Shown here one piece after another: positions 53,497 through 62,568 of a stretch of DNA of 64,000 nucleotides. The position numbers were made by a program, and so were the translations under genes. The stretch's first letter is position 1. Every line of letters begins with the position of its first letter. Location of the stretch: positions 417,623 to 481,622 of the forward strand of contig NZ_BNCG01000001.1 in the NCBI RefSeq assembly GCF_014656355.1, read 5' to 3'. Origin of the DNA: Camelimonas fluminis. Its GTDB lineage: Bacteria > Pseudomonadota > Alphaproteobacteria > Rhizobiales > Beijerinckiaceae. Below the pieces are notes generated by a model, which was not told where the DNA came from, did not search any database, and was given only the letters and a program-made list of their open reading frames with translations.

Positions 53497-53538
53497 CAGC
53501 GCAGGGCGGGCCCTGACATAGCAATGATGGAGCGAACC

Positions 53539-54999
53539 ATGGGCGGGCAGGCGGCCGAACTTCTCACCGACTGGCTCGAACGTCAGCAGCAGCGCGCGGC
53601 GGAACGCCTGTTCAGCGCCATTTCCGCTACCCATCTGGTCAAGCAGCGCGAAGGCTTTGGCCAGATCATCACGCCGGCGCCCGGTTCGGTGCTGGCCTCG
53701 CCGGTCGACGCGAACTGGGACCCGGAGCCGGACTATTTCTTTCACTGGCTGCGCGATGGCGCGCTGGCCATGGAGGCGGTGCGGCTGTTGCGGGCGGCGC
53801 CGCAGTTCAGCCGGCTGGCCGAATGGGAGCTGGAGCAATATGTCGGTTTCAGCCTGCGCCTCGCCGAACTGGATGGCGCGGCGCGGCTGGCCGAGGCGCC
53901 GCTGGAGCGAGGCGTCGCCCTGCAATTCCGCCAGTACCTTCGTGACGGCGATGAATTGCTCGGCATACGCGGCGACGTCGTGCGCGGCGACGTGCGCTTC
54001 AATCCGGATGGAACCCTCGACATCACCCGTTGGTCACGGCCGCAGTACGACGGGGTCGCCCTGCGCGCGCTCGGGTTGTTGCGCTGTGTCGAGCGCCGCC
54101 AGTTCGCCGAATGGGCGGAGCTGATTGCTGACGATCTCGACTGCGTCGCGCGCAACGCCGATCGCCCCTGCGTTGATTTATGGGAGGAGGAAGAGGGCTT
54201 TCACTGCCACACCATGCTGGCGCAATACGCCGCCTTGCGCGCCGGGGCGGCGTGGGTCGAGGCGGAGCCGGCCGGGGCGGGGGAGGCACGGCGCGCCCCG
54301 CTTGAGGGGCGGGCGCGTTTGTGGGCCGCGGCCGCGGAGCGCCTGTGGCCACAGCTGATGGCCCTGCGCCGCGATGATGGCGACGGCTGGGTGGCCAGCC
54401 GCATGGCGCCGCCCGGCGGCGCGGAGCCGTCGGCGGGCAAGCTGCTCGACGCGTCCGTGATCCTTGGGGTTGTCCACGCGGACCTTAAGGATGGTCCGTT
54501 CAGCGTCAGCGACCCGTTCGTTCATGGAACCTTGTTGCGGCTGGAGGCCTACTACGCCGCTGCTTTTCCGCTCAACCGGCGGTTGGGCGCGGATTGCGCC
54601 CCGCACCTCGGCCGCAATCCGGGCGACGTCTATTTTGACGGCGGGGCCTGGCCGCTGATTACGCTTGCGGCGGCTGAACTGCGCTTCCGGCTGGCCGCCG
54701 CCATTGCGGCCGGCCGGACGCCGGCTGAGCAGATCGCTCCGGCGCTGTGGTTTGGCGACGCCGTGCAGCAGGAGCCCTGCGCCGCGGCGCGTCTGCTGTT
54801 GCGGGCGGGCGACATGGGGCTGGCGGCGGTGCGGGCGGTGACGCCCCCCGATGGAGCCATGGCCGAGCAGGCTGATCGCGACACCGGCGCGCCGCGCTCC
54901 GCCCGCGATCTCACCTGGAGCTACGCCGCCTTCCTGACGGCGCTGGACGCGCGCGGCCAGGCCCTGGCCATGATGGGGCCGCGCGGCGACGTCGATTGA
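53539..54999 (+). CDS. GH15 glycoside hydrolase (glucoamylase/glucodextranase/trehalase type)
   Basis: This is an (alpha/alpha)6 enzyme of 486 residues of family GH15, which hydrolyses alpha-glucosides with inversion. W70-L-R-D73 lies in FFHWLRDGALAMEAV, a sugar-binding motif. The acid motif is D213-L-W-E-E in CVDLWEEEEGFHCHTMLAQY. Later PSAGKLLDASVILG and LTWSYAAFLTAL are usual for the family. No signal or starch-binding domain is present, so it is intracellular. ATG 53539 has GGAG six bases upstream; ATG 53524 and 53527 lie in the same frame but are less well placed. It follows the GH3 gene closely, so both are probably one operon. Confidence 0.88.
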   Translation: MGGQAAELLTDWLERQQQRAAERLFSAISATHLVKQREGFGQIITPAPGSVLASPVDANWDPEPDYFFHWLRDGALAMEAVRLLRAAPQFSRLAEWELEQYVGFSLRLAELDGAARLAEAPLERGVALQFRQYLRDGDELLGIRGDVVRGDVRFNPDGTLDITRWSRPQYDGVALRALGLLRCVERRQFAEWAELIADDLDCVARNADRPCVDLWEEEEGFHCHTMLAQYAALRAGAAWVEAEPAGAGEARRAPLEGRARLWAAAAERLWPQLMALRRDDGDGWVASRMAPPGGAEPSAGKLLDASVILGVVHADLKDGPFSVSDPFVHGTLLRLEAYYAAAFPLNRRLGADCAPHLGRNPGDVYFDGGAWPLITLAAAELRFRLAAAIAAGRTPAEQIAPALWFGDAVQQEPCAAARLLLRAGDMGLAAVRAVTPPDGAMAEQADRDTGAPRSARDLTWSYAAFLTALDARGQALAMMGPRGDVD

Positions 55000-55813
55000 A
55001 ACACGATAGAACGGCTTGGATTGAAGCGTCTGGCTTGAGACGTCGTGGCAACAGATGATTCATGATTTCAAGGCATGATTCTCTGACGCCGCAAATACTC
55101 AACTTCGCTTTGACGCGCGCCGGACTGTCTGGCTGACGGCTAAAAACCGAATCGCTTCCAGGCGATGCGCCGGATTGCTGAGGCGCGGCTCCAGGCGGAT
55201 CCGGCGTCGGCATCGGCGCTGTTGAAGTTCTGGTGGAGATTCAGGAGCGAGGAAGGGCGCGAGTCATTTCATGGCGTTGCGCCAGCAAGCTGACGGGTCG
55301 ATTCAGGCGCGCGATCGTCCGGTTGCAGCGCAGGGGCCGTCTTGCTGTCAAAGGGATTCCGCAGGCTGGCGCAAGGCCCTGTTATCTGAATCATTTTGCC
55401 GGAATGGCTATTCCCGCCGCCGGCTGACGTTTTGATTCTGTTTTTGCCGGCAAGCGCCTGGGAAAAGACCCGATTTGCTGCCTGGGCGCCTGGGGGCGGC
55501 CGACGACGCGTTGCGGCTCCCCGGGCCGCTCAGTCCGCTGCGGAAGGCGAGCCAGGCCGCCAGATCGTCGCCAGTTCATCAGGCGTTGGGCGGACGATTC
55601 CGGAAATTCCCGTATCGGGTTGAAATGTAGATTTTATTCCATCTCTGGGGCGGCGGCGGCGTGAGTGGCTGGCGACTATCGCGGCGGCTGCCCGCTGTTG
55701 GATCATGTCCCCGCGAGAGGCTGGCGTTCACGATCCTGCATCTGAAACAGGCGGTCGCGCCGCGTCGGGGCCCTCTGGTGGATGGCCCAAGCCGTGGGCA
55801 AACGCCGCCCAGC
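55000..55813. other. 815-base region without a supported gene
   Basis: Between the GH15 gene and the efp terminator. Base composition is slightly less GC-rich around 55000-55140 and 55600-55640. Short open frames on both strands lack ribosome sites and recognisable products. No hairpin with a T-tract was seen for the GH15 gene. The region may hold remnants of decayed DNA. Confidence 0.4.
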
Positions 55814-55834
55814 AAAAAGGGGCCCGCAGGCCCC
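55814..55834 (-). terminator. Rho-independent terminator of efp
   Basis: On the minus strand GGGGCC and GGCCCC pair around TGCG and are followed by TTTTT. It lies about 65 bases after the efp stop codon. Confidence 0.85.
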
Positions 55835-55898
55835 TGATGCGCGCGGACCTACGTCCGCTCAGTGTTGACTGCCCCGGGAGCAACCCGGGGCTGGCGCC

Positions 55899-56465
55899 TC
55901 AACCCTTGGCGCGCTCCACATACGAACCGTCGGCGGTCATGACGACGATCTTCGTGCCGGTTTCGATGTGCGGCGGCACGGTGGTGCGGGCGCCGTTGGA
56001 GAGGATGGCCGGCTTGTAGGACGACGACGCCGTCTGGCCCTTGGTGGTCGGTTCGGTCTCGACCACTTCCAGCACCACGCGCTGCGGCAGGGTGATGGCG
56101 ACGGCGTTGCCGTCGAACATCGACAGCTGCACGATCATGCCTTCGATCAGGTAGATGGCCTGGTCGCCGATGACGTCGGACGGCACTTCCACCTGGTCGT
56201 AGTTTTCCTGGTTCATGAAAATGTAGCGATCGCCTTCCTGGTAGAGGTAGCTGTGATCGCGATCCTCAACGAAGGCGCGCTCCACCTGCTCGGTGGTCTT
56301 GTAGCGCTGGCTGGTCTTCACGCCGTCGGAAATCCGGCGCATGTCGATCTGCGTCGTCGGCGTGCCCTTGCCGGGGAAGAAACTCTCGGCGGAAATAACC
56401 GTATAGAGCTGACCCTCAACCTCAAGGACGTTGCCCTTGCGGACGGAACTGGCGATGACCCTCAC
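55899..56465 (-). CDS. efp: Translation elongation factor P
   Basis: This is EF-P, 188 residues, which relieves ribosomes stalled at polyproline codons. The protein starts with [20 protein letters not shown] (GTG start). The three beta domains are complete: the loop [11 protein letters not shown] presents Lys33 for modification, the middle has [20 protein letters not shown], and the C-terminus has [20 protein letters not shown]. Lys33 is the residue that EpmA beta-lysylates in other bacteria, and epmA and epmB lie divergently next door. GAGG lies seven bases before GTG. A strong terminator follows. The frame is open far upstream on this strand, but that part overlaps epmA. Confidence 0.97.
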   Translation of the reverse strand: MRVIASSVRKGNVLEVEGQLYTVISAESFFPGKGTPTTQIDMRRISDGVKTSQRYKTTEQVERAFVEDRDHSYLYQEGDRYIFMNQENYDQVEVPSDVIGDQAIYLIEGMIVQLSMFDGNAVAITLPQRVVLEVVETEPTTKGQTASSSYKPAILSNGARTTVPPHIETGTKIVVMTADGSYVERAKG

Positions 56466-56822
56466 GTGTGACCTCGTATGACATTGTCGCCATGCAGCCG
56501 CGAGCGCGGCCATGACGTCTGAAGACTGGCGGACGCATGGGTCTGGCGATGCGGCCCCAGACGGCGTCTGGCGGGCGTCGCCGCCCGGGCATGCGCCCTG
56601 CGGACCTGGTTGCGAAAAACTCCGTGTCGACGCGGCCCGGGCCTGATGACGGCCTGACGGCGGCCGGGACAGAAGCGCGCCGGTGATGTAAACACCAGGC
56701 GAAACCTGCCTCCGGAGCACGGGCAACACAGGGTTATCGATGCGAATGAAAAGCCTGTACATTGTTTTGCGCCGGATGGCGAGACGCCGGAGCGCGGCGC
56801 CAGGACGCCGGAGCGCGGCGCC
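56466..56822. promoter_or_regulatory. Divergent region between efp and epmA
   Basis: About 355 bases that should hold the promoters of efp (minus) and epmA-epmB (plus). The right end is a 21-base tandem duplication that includes the epmA ribosome site. A somewhat AT-richer patch lies around 56740-56770. Confidence 0.5.
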
Positions 56823-56824
56823 AT
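56783..56824. repeat. 21-base tandem duplication over the epmA ribosome site
   Basis: Two direct copies of GACGCCGGAGCGCGGCGCCA plus one base. They differ only in the last base (G or T), and the second runs into the ATG of epmA, so each copy carries the same GGAG ribosome site. Confidence 0.93.
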
Positions 56825-57902
56825 GAGCGGCGAAGCTGTCTGGCGGTTGCCTGGGCGACACGCCGCGCGCCGCGCGCGCCTGCTGGCGCGTGGCCGCATC
56901 ATATCCGCCATGCGGCGTTATTTTGATGATCAGGGTTTCATTGAGGTCGACCCGAACGCGCTGCAGGTTTCGCCCGGCAACGAGACGCATCTGCACGGCT
57001 TCCAGGTCAGCGACGGCGCCGGCGGCCCGCAGCCGCCGTTGTATCTGCACACCTCGCCCGAATTCGCCATGAAGAAGCTGCTGTCGGCGGGGGAGGAGCA
57101 GATCTATGCCTTCGCCCATGTGTTCAGGGCCCGCGAGATCAGCCCGTTGCATCACCCCGAATTCACCATGGTGGAGTGGTATCGCGCCGGCGAACCGCCA
57201 GCGGCGCTGATGACCGACTGCGCCCGCCTGCTGACCATTGCCGCCGCCACGGCCCGCGCCGCTGGTTGCGGGCCGGATGACGGCGTCTGGCGGTTTCGCG
57301 GTCGCAACGCCGACCCGACGCTGCCGCCGGAACGCCTGACCCTGGTGGAGGCCTTTGGCCGCCACGCCGGGCTTGATCTGGCGGCTTTCCTTCCCGCCGC
57401 CGGCGTCACGGCGGACGCGGCGTTGACCCAGGATTTCCGCGCCGCTGCGGAGGCCATTGGCGTGCGGACGGTGGCGGACGACGCCTGGTCGGACGTGTTC
57501 TCCCGCGTGTTGTCGGAGCGCGTCGAACCGCGCCTGGGGCAGGGGCGGGCGACGCTGCTGTGCGACTATCCGGCCAGCGAGGCGGCGCTGGCGCGGCGTC
57601 GGGTCAATGATCCACGTTTCGCTGAGCGCTTCGAGCTGTACGCATGCGGCGTCGAACTGGCCAACGGTTTTGGCGAACTCACCGACGCGGACGAGCAGCG
57701 CCGCCGCTTCGCGACTGACATGGACGAGAAGGCGCGCGTCTATGGCGAGCGCTATCCGCTCGATGAGGATTTCCTGGCGGCGCTGCCGCATATGCCAGAG
57801 GCGAGCGGCGTCGCCCTGGGGCTCGACCGGCTGGCGATGCTGGCGACGGGCGCTGAACGCGTCGATGACGTGATCTGGACGCCGGTGGCCCAGGACCCAT
57901 AA
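56823..57902 (+). CDS. epmA: EF-P--(R)-beta-lysine ligase EpmA
   Basis: This is a truncated class II lysyl-tRNA synthetase homologue of 359 residues. It has only the catalytic core, with no anticodon-binding domain, as expected for EpmA/GenX/PoxA. Motif 1 is in [20 protein letters not shown]; motif 2 is [20 protein letters not shown] with YRA; motif 3 is [12 protein letters not shown]. It charges (R)-beta-lysine onto Lys33 of EF-P. GGAG lies nine bases before the ATG, inside a tandem duplication. The epmB gene follows after two bases, so they are co-translated, and efp is divergent. Confidence 0.95.
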   Translation: MSGEAVWRLPGRHAARRARLLARGRIISAMRRYFDDQGFIEVDPNALQVSPGNETHLHGFQVSDGAGGPQPPLYLHTSPEFAMKKLLSAGEEQIYAFAHVFRAREISPLHHPEFTMVEWYRAGEPPAALMTDCARLLTIAAATARAAGCGPDDGVWRFRGRNADPTLPPERLTLVEAFGRHAGLDLAAFLPAAGVTADAALTQDFRAAAEAIGVRTVADDAWSDVFSRVLSERVEPRLGQGRATLLCDYPASEAALARRRVNDPRFAERFELYACGVELANGFGELTDADEQRRRFATDMDEKARVYGERYPLDEDFLAALPHMPEASGVALGLDRLAMLATGAERVDDVIWTPVAQDP

Positions 57903-57904
57903 GG

Positions 57905-58981
57905 ATGCGCAAGAATCTGACCCGCAGTCTGACCCGCGTGGATGAACTGGTCGCGGCCGGCCTGGCCGACGGCGGAACGCGCGAGGAGCTGGAGACCGTG
58001 GCGGCGCGTTATGCGGTGGCGGTGACGCCGGCCATGGCGGACCTCATTCCCCCGCATGCGCCTGATGACCCCATGGCGCTGCAGTTTGTTCCCCGCGCCG
58101 AAGAGCTGACCATCCTGGCCGGGGAGCGGGCCGATCCGATCGGCGATGACGTTCACAGCCCGACGCCTGGCCTGGTGCATCGCTACAGGGACCGGGCGCT
58201 GCTCAAGCTGGCTTCGGTCTGCCCCGTCTACTGCCGGTTCTGCTTCCGCCGCGAAATGGTGGGGCCGGGCGGCGAGGCCATGCTGACGCCCGGGGAGCTT
58301 GACGCAGCCTTCGCCTATATCGCGGGTCACCCGGAGATCTGGGAAATCGTGATCAGCGGCGGCGACCCATTGATCCTCAGCCCGCGACGGCTGGCAGGGG
58401 TGATGCGGCGGCTGGCGGCCATCGACCACGTGCGCGTCGTGCGCTTTCATTCGCGGGTGCCGCTGGTGGCGCCGGAGCGGATCACATCTGAACTGGTCGA
58501 GACCCTGCGCGGGGCTGGCAAGGCGGCGTGGGTGGTGCTGCATGTCAATCACGCCCGTGAGTTCACGCCAGCGGGGCGGGCGGCGCTGGCTCTGCTGGCG
58601 GACGGCGGCGTGCCGCTGCTGTCGCAGAGCGTGCTGTTGCGCGGCGTCAACGACAATGCGGCGGCGCTGGAAGCCCTGCTGCGCGCCTGTGTCGAGAACC
58701 GGATCAAGCCATACTACCTGCATCAGGGCGATCTGGTCCCCGGCGCCAGTCATTTGCGCACGACCATTGCCGAAGGCCAGGCGTTGATGCGAGATTTGCG
58801 CGGTCGCCTCTCCGGGGTCGCCCAGCCAACCTATGTGCTGGATATTCCGGGCGGCTTCGGCAAGTCGCCGATTGGGCCGAACTACATCTGCGACGATCCG
58901 GACCGTGCCGGCGGCGCGCTGGTGGCCGATCCTTCCGGGCAGATCCATCGTTATCCGCCTGACGGCGCGGGCGAAGACTGA
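57905..58981 (+). CDS. epmB: L-lysine 2,3-aminomutase EpmB
   Basis: This is a radical SAM enzyme of 358 residues that converts (S)-alpha-lysine to (R)-beta-lysine for EF-P modification. The 4Fe-4S motif is C106-P-V-Y-C110-R-F-C113. EpmB/KamA features follow: [17 protein letters not shown], then [53 protein letters not shown] and [17 protein letters not shown]. It has no long C-terminal zinc domain, in line with EpmB rather than clostridial KamA. The ATG lies two bases after the epmA stop with AAGGATG overlapping. An internal tandem of 12 bases gives NLTRSLTR at the N-terminus. Confidence 0.94.
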   Translation: MRKNLTRSLTRVDELVAAGLADGGTREELETVAARYAVAVTPAMADLIPPHAPDDPMALQFVPRAEELTILAGERADPIGDDVHSPTPGLVHRYRDRALLKLASVCPVYCRFCFRREMVGPGGEAMLTPGELDAAFAYIAGHPEIWEIVISGGDPLILSPRRLAGVMRRLAAIDHVRVVRFHSRVPLVAPERITSELVETLRGAGKAAWVVLHVNHAREFTPAGRAALALLADGGVPLLSQSVLLRGVNDNAAALEALLRACVENRIKPYYLHQGDLVPGASHLRTTIAEGQALMRDLRGRLSGVAQPTYVLDIPGGFGKSPIGPNYICDDPDRAGGALVADPSGQIHRYPPDGAGED

Positions 58982-59090
58982 TTGTCTGGAGCGCTTTGCG
59001 GTCAGGCGGAGCCGTGGATCGATCAGCATTCGTTCAAACAGGAAACACCGGCGCGTTCGCATTGATATGGCGGCGCGCCGTGGCGTCGCC

Positions 59091-59163
59091 GGGCGACATA
59101 TCCCAGAGTGAGATGGCCCCGGGTGAATATGGCCCAGGCTGACATAACCCCGGGCGACATGGC
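59091..59163. repeat. Five degenerate 15-16-base tandem repeats
   Basis: Successive units of the form G(C/T)GACATATCCCAG or GTGAATATGGCCCAGG are spaced 15-16 bases apart: GGCGACATATCCCAGA, GTGAGATGGCCCCGG, GTGAATATGGCCCAG, GCTGACATAACCCCGG and GCGACATGGCAGGG. They lie in the gap between epmB and the AhpD/CMD gene, about 90 bases before the latter. Confidence 0.75.
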
Positions 59164-59251
59164 AGGGCGGCGGGCCAGCCTCTGGCGTCGCGCCGCGCCC
59201 TCCGGCATATCTGGATCAGATCAAACGCGATAACGCGCTTCAGGAGGAAAC

Positions 59252-59806
59252 ATGGCCCGCATTCCCTATTTCGACCGCGCCGAAGCCGACGCGGACGTTG
59301 AGAAGATCTACGCCAAATTGCCGGAGCTGAACCTGTTCCGGATGATGGGCCACTCCGGCCGGCTGATGGGGCAATTCGTCAAGTTCGGCAACCAGTTGCT
59401 GATCCATTCCGATCTCGATCCGGTGCTGCGCGAGATCGCCATCGTGCGGGTCGGCGTGCTGAGCAAGGCCTCCTATGAGGTTTACCAGCACGAAGCCATC
59501 TGCCGCAGCTACGGCATGTCGGAAGAGAAGATCCGGGCCATCCATGAAGGGCCGGACGCGGCGGCGTTCAACGAGCTTGAAAAGCAGGTGATGCGTCTGA
59601 CAGACGACATCGTTCACAACGTCCGCGCCTCCGACGCGACCTTCAATCCGGTGCTTGAGAAGCTGGGGCCGAAGCACACCCAGCACCTAGTGTTCTCCAT
59701 TGGCTTCTACATGATGGTCAGCCGCTTCCTGGAAAATTTCGACGTCGATATCGAAGACGATGGTCGTCCTGCCGGTCTGGATCTGCCGGGCATGGAGAAG
59801 CGCTGA
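59252..59806 (+). CDS. Carboxymuconolactone decarboxylase (AhpD-like) family protein
   Basis: This is an all-helical CMD/AhpD-fold protein of 184 residues. The fold is shown by FRMMGHSGRLMGQFVKFGNQ, then LDPVLREIAIVRVGVLSKAS, YEVYQHEAICRSYGMSEEKI and GFYMMVSRFLENFDVDIED. The usual AhpD redox pair CxxC is reduced to a single Cys in EAICRS, so it is unlikely to be a peroxidase partner; it may be a hydrolase or decarboxylase. CAGGAGGAAAC lies just before the ATG, an excellent ribosome site. Neighbours do not fix its substrate. Confidence 0.88.
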   Translation: MARIPYFDRAEADADVEKIYAKLPELNLFRMMGHSGRLMGQFVKFGNQLLIHSDLDPVLREIAIVRVGVLSKASYEVYQHEAICRSYGMSEEKIRAIHEGPDAAAFNELEKQVMRLTDDIVHNVRASDATFNPVLEKLGPKHTQHLVFSIGFYMMVSRFLENFDVDIEDDGRPAGLDLPGMEKR

Positions 59807-60376
59807 CGAGGGGCGCAGCCCCAGGCCGCCTCTGGCCCTGGCTATCGTTCGTCACGGCTGCTGTCGCCACTGACCGTCGCCACTGACCGCCGTCACCGTT
59901 CGTCATGGCCGGACCTGTTCCGGCCATCCACGGGGCGCGGCTGTTGCGGCGCGTCATCCCCGCCGAAGGGGCAAAGGCGTGAATGCCCGCGCCGTGCTTC
60001 TGGAACAGGCGTGCGGTTCGGACGCCTTTTCAGCCTGCGGCGTTTCAGGCTCCCTGCCGTGCCCCTCTGCGGTTTGACTTTGACTGGCGGGAGGCGTATC
60101 TGGCCCGCCATGTCATGCACGATCGCATGGGGCCTCCCGCGCTCCGCCGCCAGCTTCTCGCGCTATTATACGCCGTTCCCATAACGGCGGCTGCATGACC
60201 ATGTTCAACCGCTGCGACGCCGGCGGTTGATCCATTGCTTTCCAGCTTTCCGGCGCGCAGCCCTGCACAAGGGCTTTGTTATGTTCGCGCCAGACCGTCT
60301 TGCTCCCGACCAGACATCCGTCAATTCCATGGCCTCCGTCCGCTTGTGCTCCAGCCGCTCCTGCGGCCCGCGAAAT
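59807..60376. other. Intergenic region before the prephenate dehydrogenase gene
   Basis: About 570 bases with no recognised gene. GGGGC-GCA-GCCCC just after the CMD stop could be a weak terminator. The prephenate dehydrogenase frame is open over the last 150 bases, but without Rossmann-fold sequence. Confidence 0.45.
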
Positions 60377-61177
60377 ATGCCGGCGGATTTCCAGCAGATT
60401 GGCCTCATCGGCTTCGGCGCCTTTGGCCGCCTGATCGCGCGTCATGCGCCAGCGGGCGTGCGCCTGCTTGCCTATGACGCGGCGTCTGACGCTGGCGAGT
60501 TGTCGCCGCCGGCGTCCTGCCGGCTGTCCCGGGTCAGCCTGGCGGAGGCCGCGTCATGTCCGCTGGTGGTGCTGGCCGCGCCGGTGACGGCGACGGCGGC
60601 GATCTGCCGGCAAATCGCCCCATGGCTGCGCCCTGGAACGCTCGTTGTCGACGTGGGTTCGGTGAAGGTGCAGCCGGTGGCGGACATGATCGCCAATCTG
60701 CCGGCGGATGTGGAGATCGCCGGGCTGCATCCGCTGTTCGGGCCGCAAAGCGCCGCGGACGGGCTGGCCGGACTGCGGCTGGTGGTGTGCCCGACGCGGG
60801 GGCGCAAGGCGTTTCGCCTGGCGGCGCTGCTGAAGGCCGGTTTTGGCCTGGAGACGCAATTCGCCACCCCGGAAGACCACGATCGCGAGATGGCCATGGT
60901 GCAGGGCGTCACCCATATGGTGGCGCGGCTGGTGGCGTCGCTCGATGAGCGTCCGACGCGCATGGCCACCCGCAGCTACGCGTTGCTGATGCAGGCGGTG
61001 GACATGGTGCGGCGCGACAATCCGGCGGTGTTCGACGCCATCGCCCTGCGCAATCCGTTTGTCGCCGGCGTGCAGGAGCAGTTCTTTGAAGCCGCTGGCG
61101 CGCTGCGCCGCGATCTGGCGGCGCGGCGCGCGGCGATGACGGATGTGGAGCCGCAGCCGTGCGCGGCGGCGTTCTGA
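60377..61177 (+). CDS. Prephenate/arogenate dehydrogenase family protein (TyrA-like)
   Basis: This is an NAD(P)-dependent dehydrogenase of 266 residues of tyrosine biosynthesis. The Rossmann loop IGLIGFGAFGRLIA starts at residue 9. The family core follows: PGTLVVDVGSVKVQPVADMI with S-x-K, then IAGLHPLFGPQSAADGLAGL with the conserved His, and the helical dimer domain with HDREMAMVQGVTHMVAR. It is shorter than bifunctional TyrA proteins and has no ACT domain. The start at 60377 fits the Rossmann fold best but lacks a clear ribosome site; ATG 60281 and 60329 are alternatives. It converges on the broken binding-protein gene. Confidence 0.86.
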   Translation: MPADFQQIGLIGFGAFGRLIARHAPAGVRLLAYDAASDAGELSPPASCRLSRVSLAEAASCPLVVLAAPVTATAAICRQIAPWLRPGTLVVDVGSVKVQPVADMIANLPADVEIAGLHPLFGPQSAADGLAGLRLVVCPTRGRKAFRLAALLKAGFGLETQFATPEDHDREMAMVQGVTHMVARLVASLDERPTRMATRSYALLMQAVDMVRRDNPAVFDAIALRNPFVAGVQEQFFEAAGALRRDLAARRAAMTDVEPQPCAAAF

Positions 61178-61185
61178 GGCGGGAA

Positions 61186-61212
61186 TGGAGCGCCGGCTCC
61201 CCTGGCGCTCCA
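61186..61212. terminator. Bidirectional terminator hairpin
   Basis: TGGAGCGCC and GGCGCTCCA form a perfect 9-bp stem with a 9-base loop. It lies between the tyrA-like gene and the convergent binding-protein pseudogene. No long T-tract is present. Confidence 0.6.
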
Positions 61213-61222
61213 GCCCTGACGA

Positions 61223-62472
61223 TCAGGACAGCACCTTGATCCCCGTCCAGTCGTCATTCTCATAGCGCGACAGCTCGTAGTTCTTGAGCGGCGCGTAATC
61301 CTCCGGCGTTGTGCTGAAATTGACGCCGGGCAAGTTGATGGGCGCCGTCATGTTGGTGAGGTTGGTGGCGACTTTCAGCAGGTTTTCCCGGGTGAGATTG
61401 TCGCCGCAACGCTCCAGCATCTGGTGCAGCACGTTGGCCATGGAATAGCCGGCGAAACCAAGGTTATCGGTCCTGTCCAGATTGGGCAGCTGGGCGTCCA
61501 GCAGGCTGAAATAGTCAATCACCGCCGATCATTTTTCCAGCGCGGGCTGGAGATGCTGCGCACCGAGCGCAGGGCAAGCGCGCCTTCGCCGCCCTTGCCG
61601 GCGGGCTTCAGCAGCGAAATGGTGGCGGAGCCGCTGAGCAGGTACTGGTCCGGTCTCCAGCCAGTCTCCTGCACCTTGCGCAGCGATTGCGAGACGAATT
61701 TTCCGACGGTGAGATTGAGGAATACATTGGCGTTCGTGCTGGCCAGCTTCAGCACCTGGGAGTCCGCTGTGGGGTCGGCGACTTCATAGCTGGTCTCAGC
61801 CACGATCATGGTTTTCGCCTTGTCGCCCAACTCCTCCTTGAAGGCGCTCAGGTAATCCCGCCCCAGTTCGTCCACCTGGTGGAGAATGGCGATTCTGGCG
61901 TCGGGTTTGGTGGCCAGAAGATGGCGCGCCAGCACCCGCGCCTCGGTGGAGTACAGGGCGCTGCCAGGCGTCGTCCAGGGGAATTCCTTGGGGTTGTTGA
62001 AGCGCGCGGCGCCGGTGCCGATCATCAGTTGCGGGATCTTGCGGCTGTTCATGTAGCGCTGCACGGCCGCCTGGCAGGCGGTGCCGATGGAGCCGAAAGT
62101 GGCCAGCACGTGTTCGCTTTCGATCAGCCGTCGCGTCGCCTCCACCGTCTTTGGCGGGCTGTAGGCGTCGTCAAGAGCGATCAGCCGCACCTGCCGGCCC
62201 TGCACGCCGCCTTTCTTGTTGAGCCGCTCAAAGTAGGCGAGCTGGACGCGGCCGGAGACGCCGATGTAGGAGGCGGGGCCGCTGAACGGCAGGGTCTGGC
62301 CGATCCGGATTTCCCGGTCGTCGGCGCCGGTGTCGTAGTGGGCTTTTTTGGCGAGGGCCGGAGCGGCCAGGCCGCCAAGACCGGCGGCGGCGACGACGCC
62401 GCCCACAGCTGTCAGCCCGCCGAGGCGCAGCAGGTCGCGGCGGGACGGCGTGGCGAACGGGTCCTTGTTCAT
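61223..62472 (-). pseudogene. Frameshifted LivJ-like ABC transporter substrate-binding protein
   Basis: Two adjacent frames together encode one periplasmic binding protein of about 415 residues. The first part (61519-62472) has a twin-arginine-type signal (SRRDLLRLGGLTAVGG), DREIRIGQTLPFSGPASYIG, the SPPKTVEATRRLIESE loop and continues to SSPRWKND. The second part (61223-61522) continues VIDYFSLLDAQLPNLDRTDN to the normal end. The join lacks one base: restoring a C after GATC in the minus-strand reading gives WKNDPAVIDYFSLL, which is smooth family sequence. A genuine mutation and a sequencing error are both possible. It is related to the intact protein at 21310-22521. No permease or ATPase lies nearby. 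Confidence 0.82.
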
Positions 62473-62568
62473 CTGTTTCCTCCTGGATGGACGCTCTTTG
62501 ATCCGGAGAGCCGGATTCGTCGTCTCAACAGGCAGGATAGGCGGGCAAAGCCGCCGCCAGCAATATAT

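Noticed and set aside
56466..57791. Long upstream extension of the efp frame
   Set aside because: It overlaps epmA completely on the other strand, and EF-P family sequence begins exactly at the GTG at 56465.
59091..59163. Possible CRISPR array
   Set aside because: Units are 15-16 bases, contiguous and degenerate, with no spacers and no cas genes in the window.
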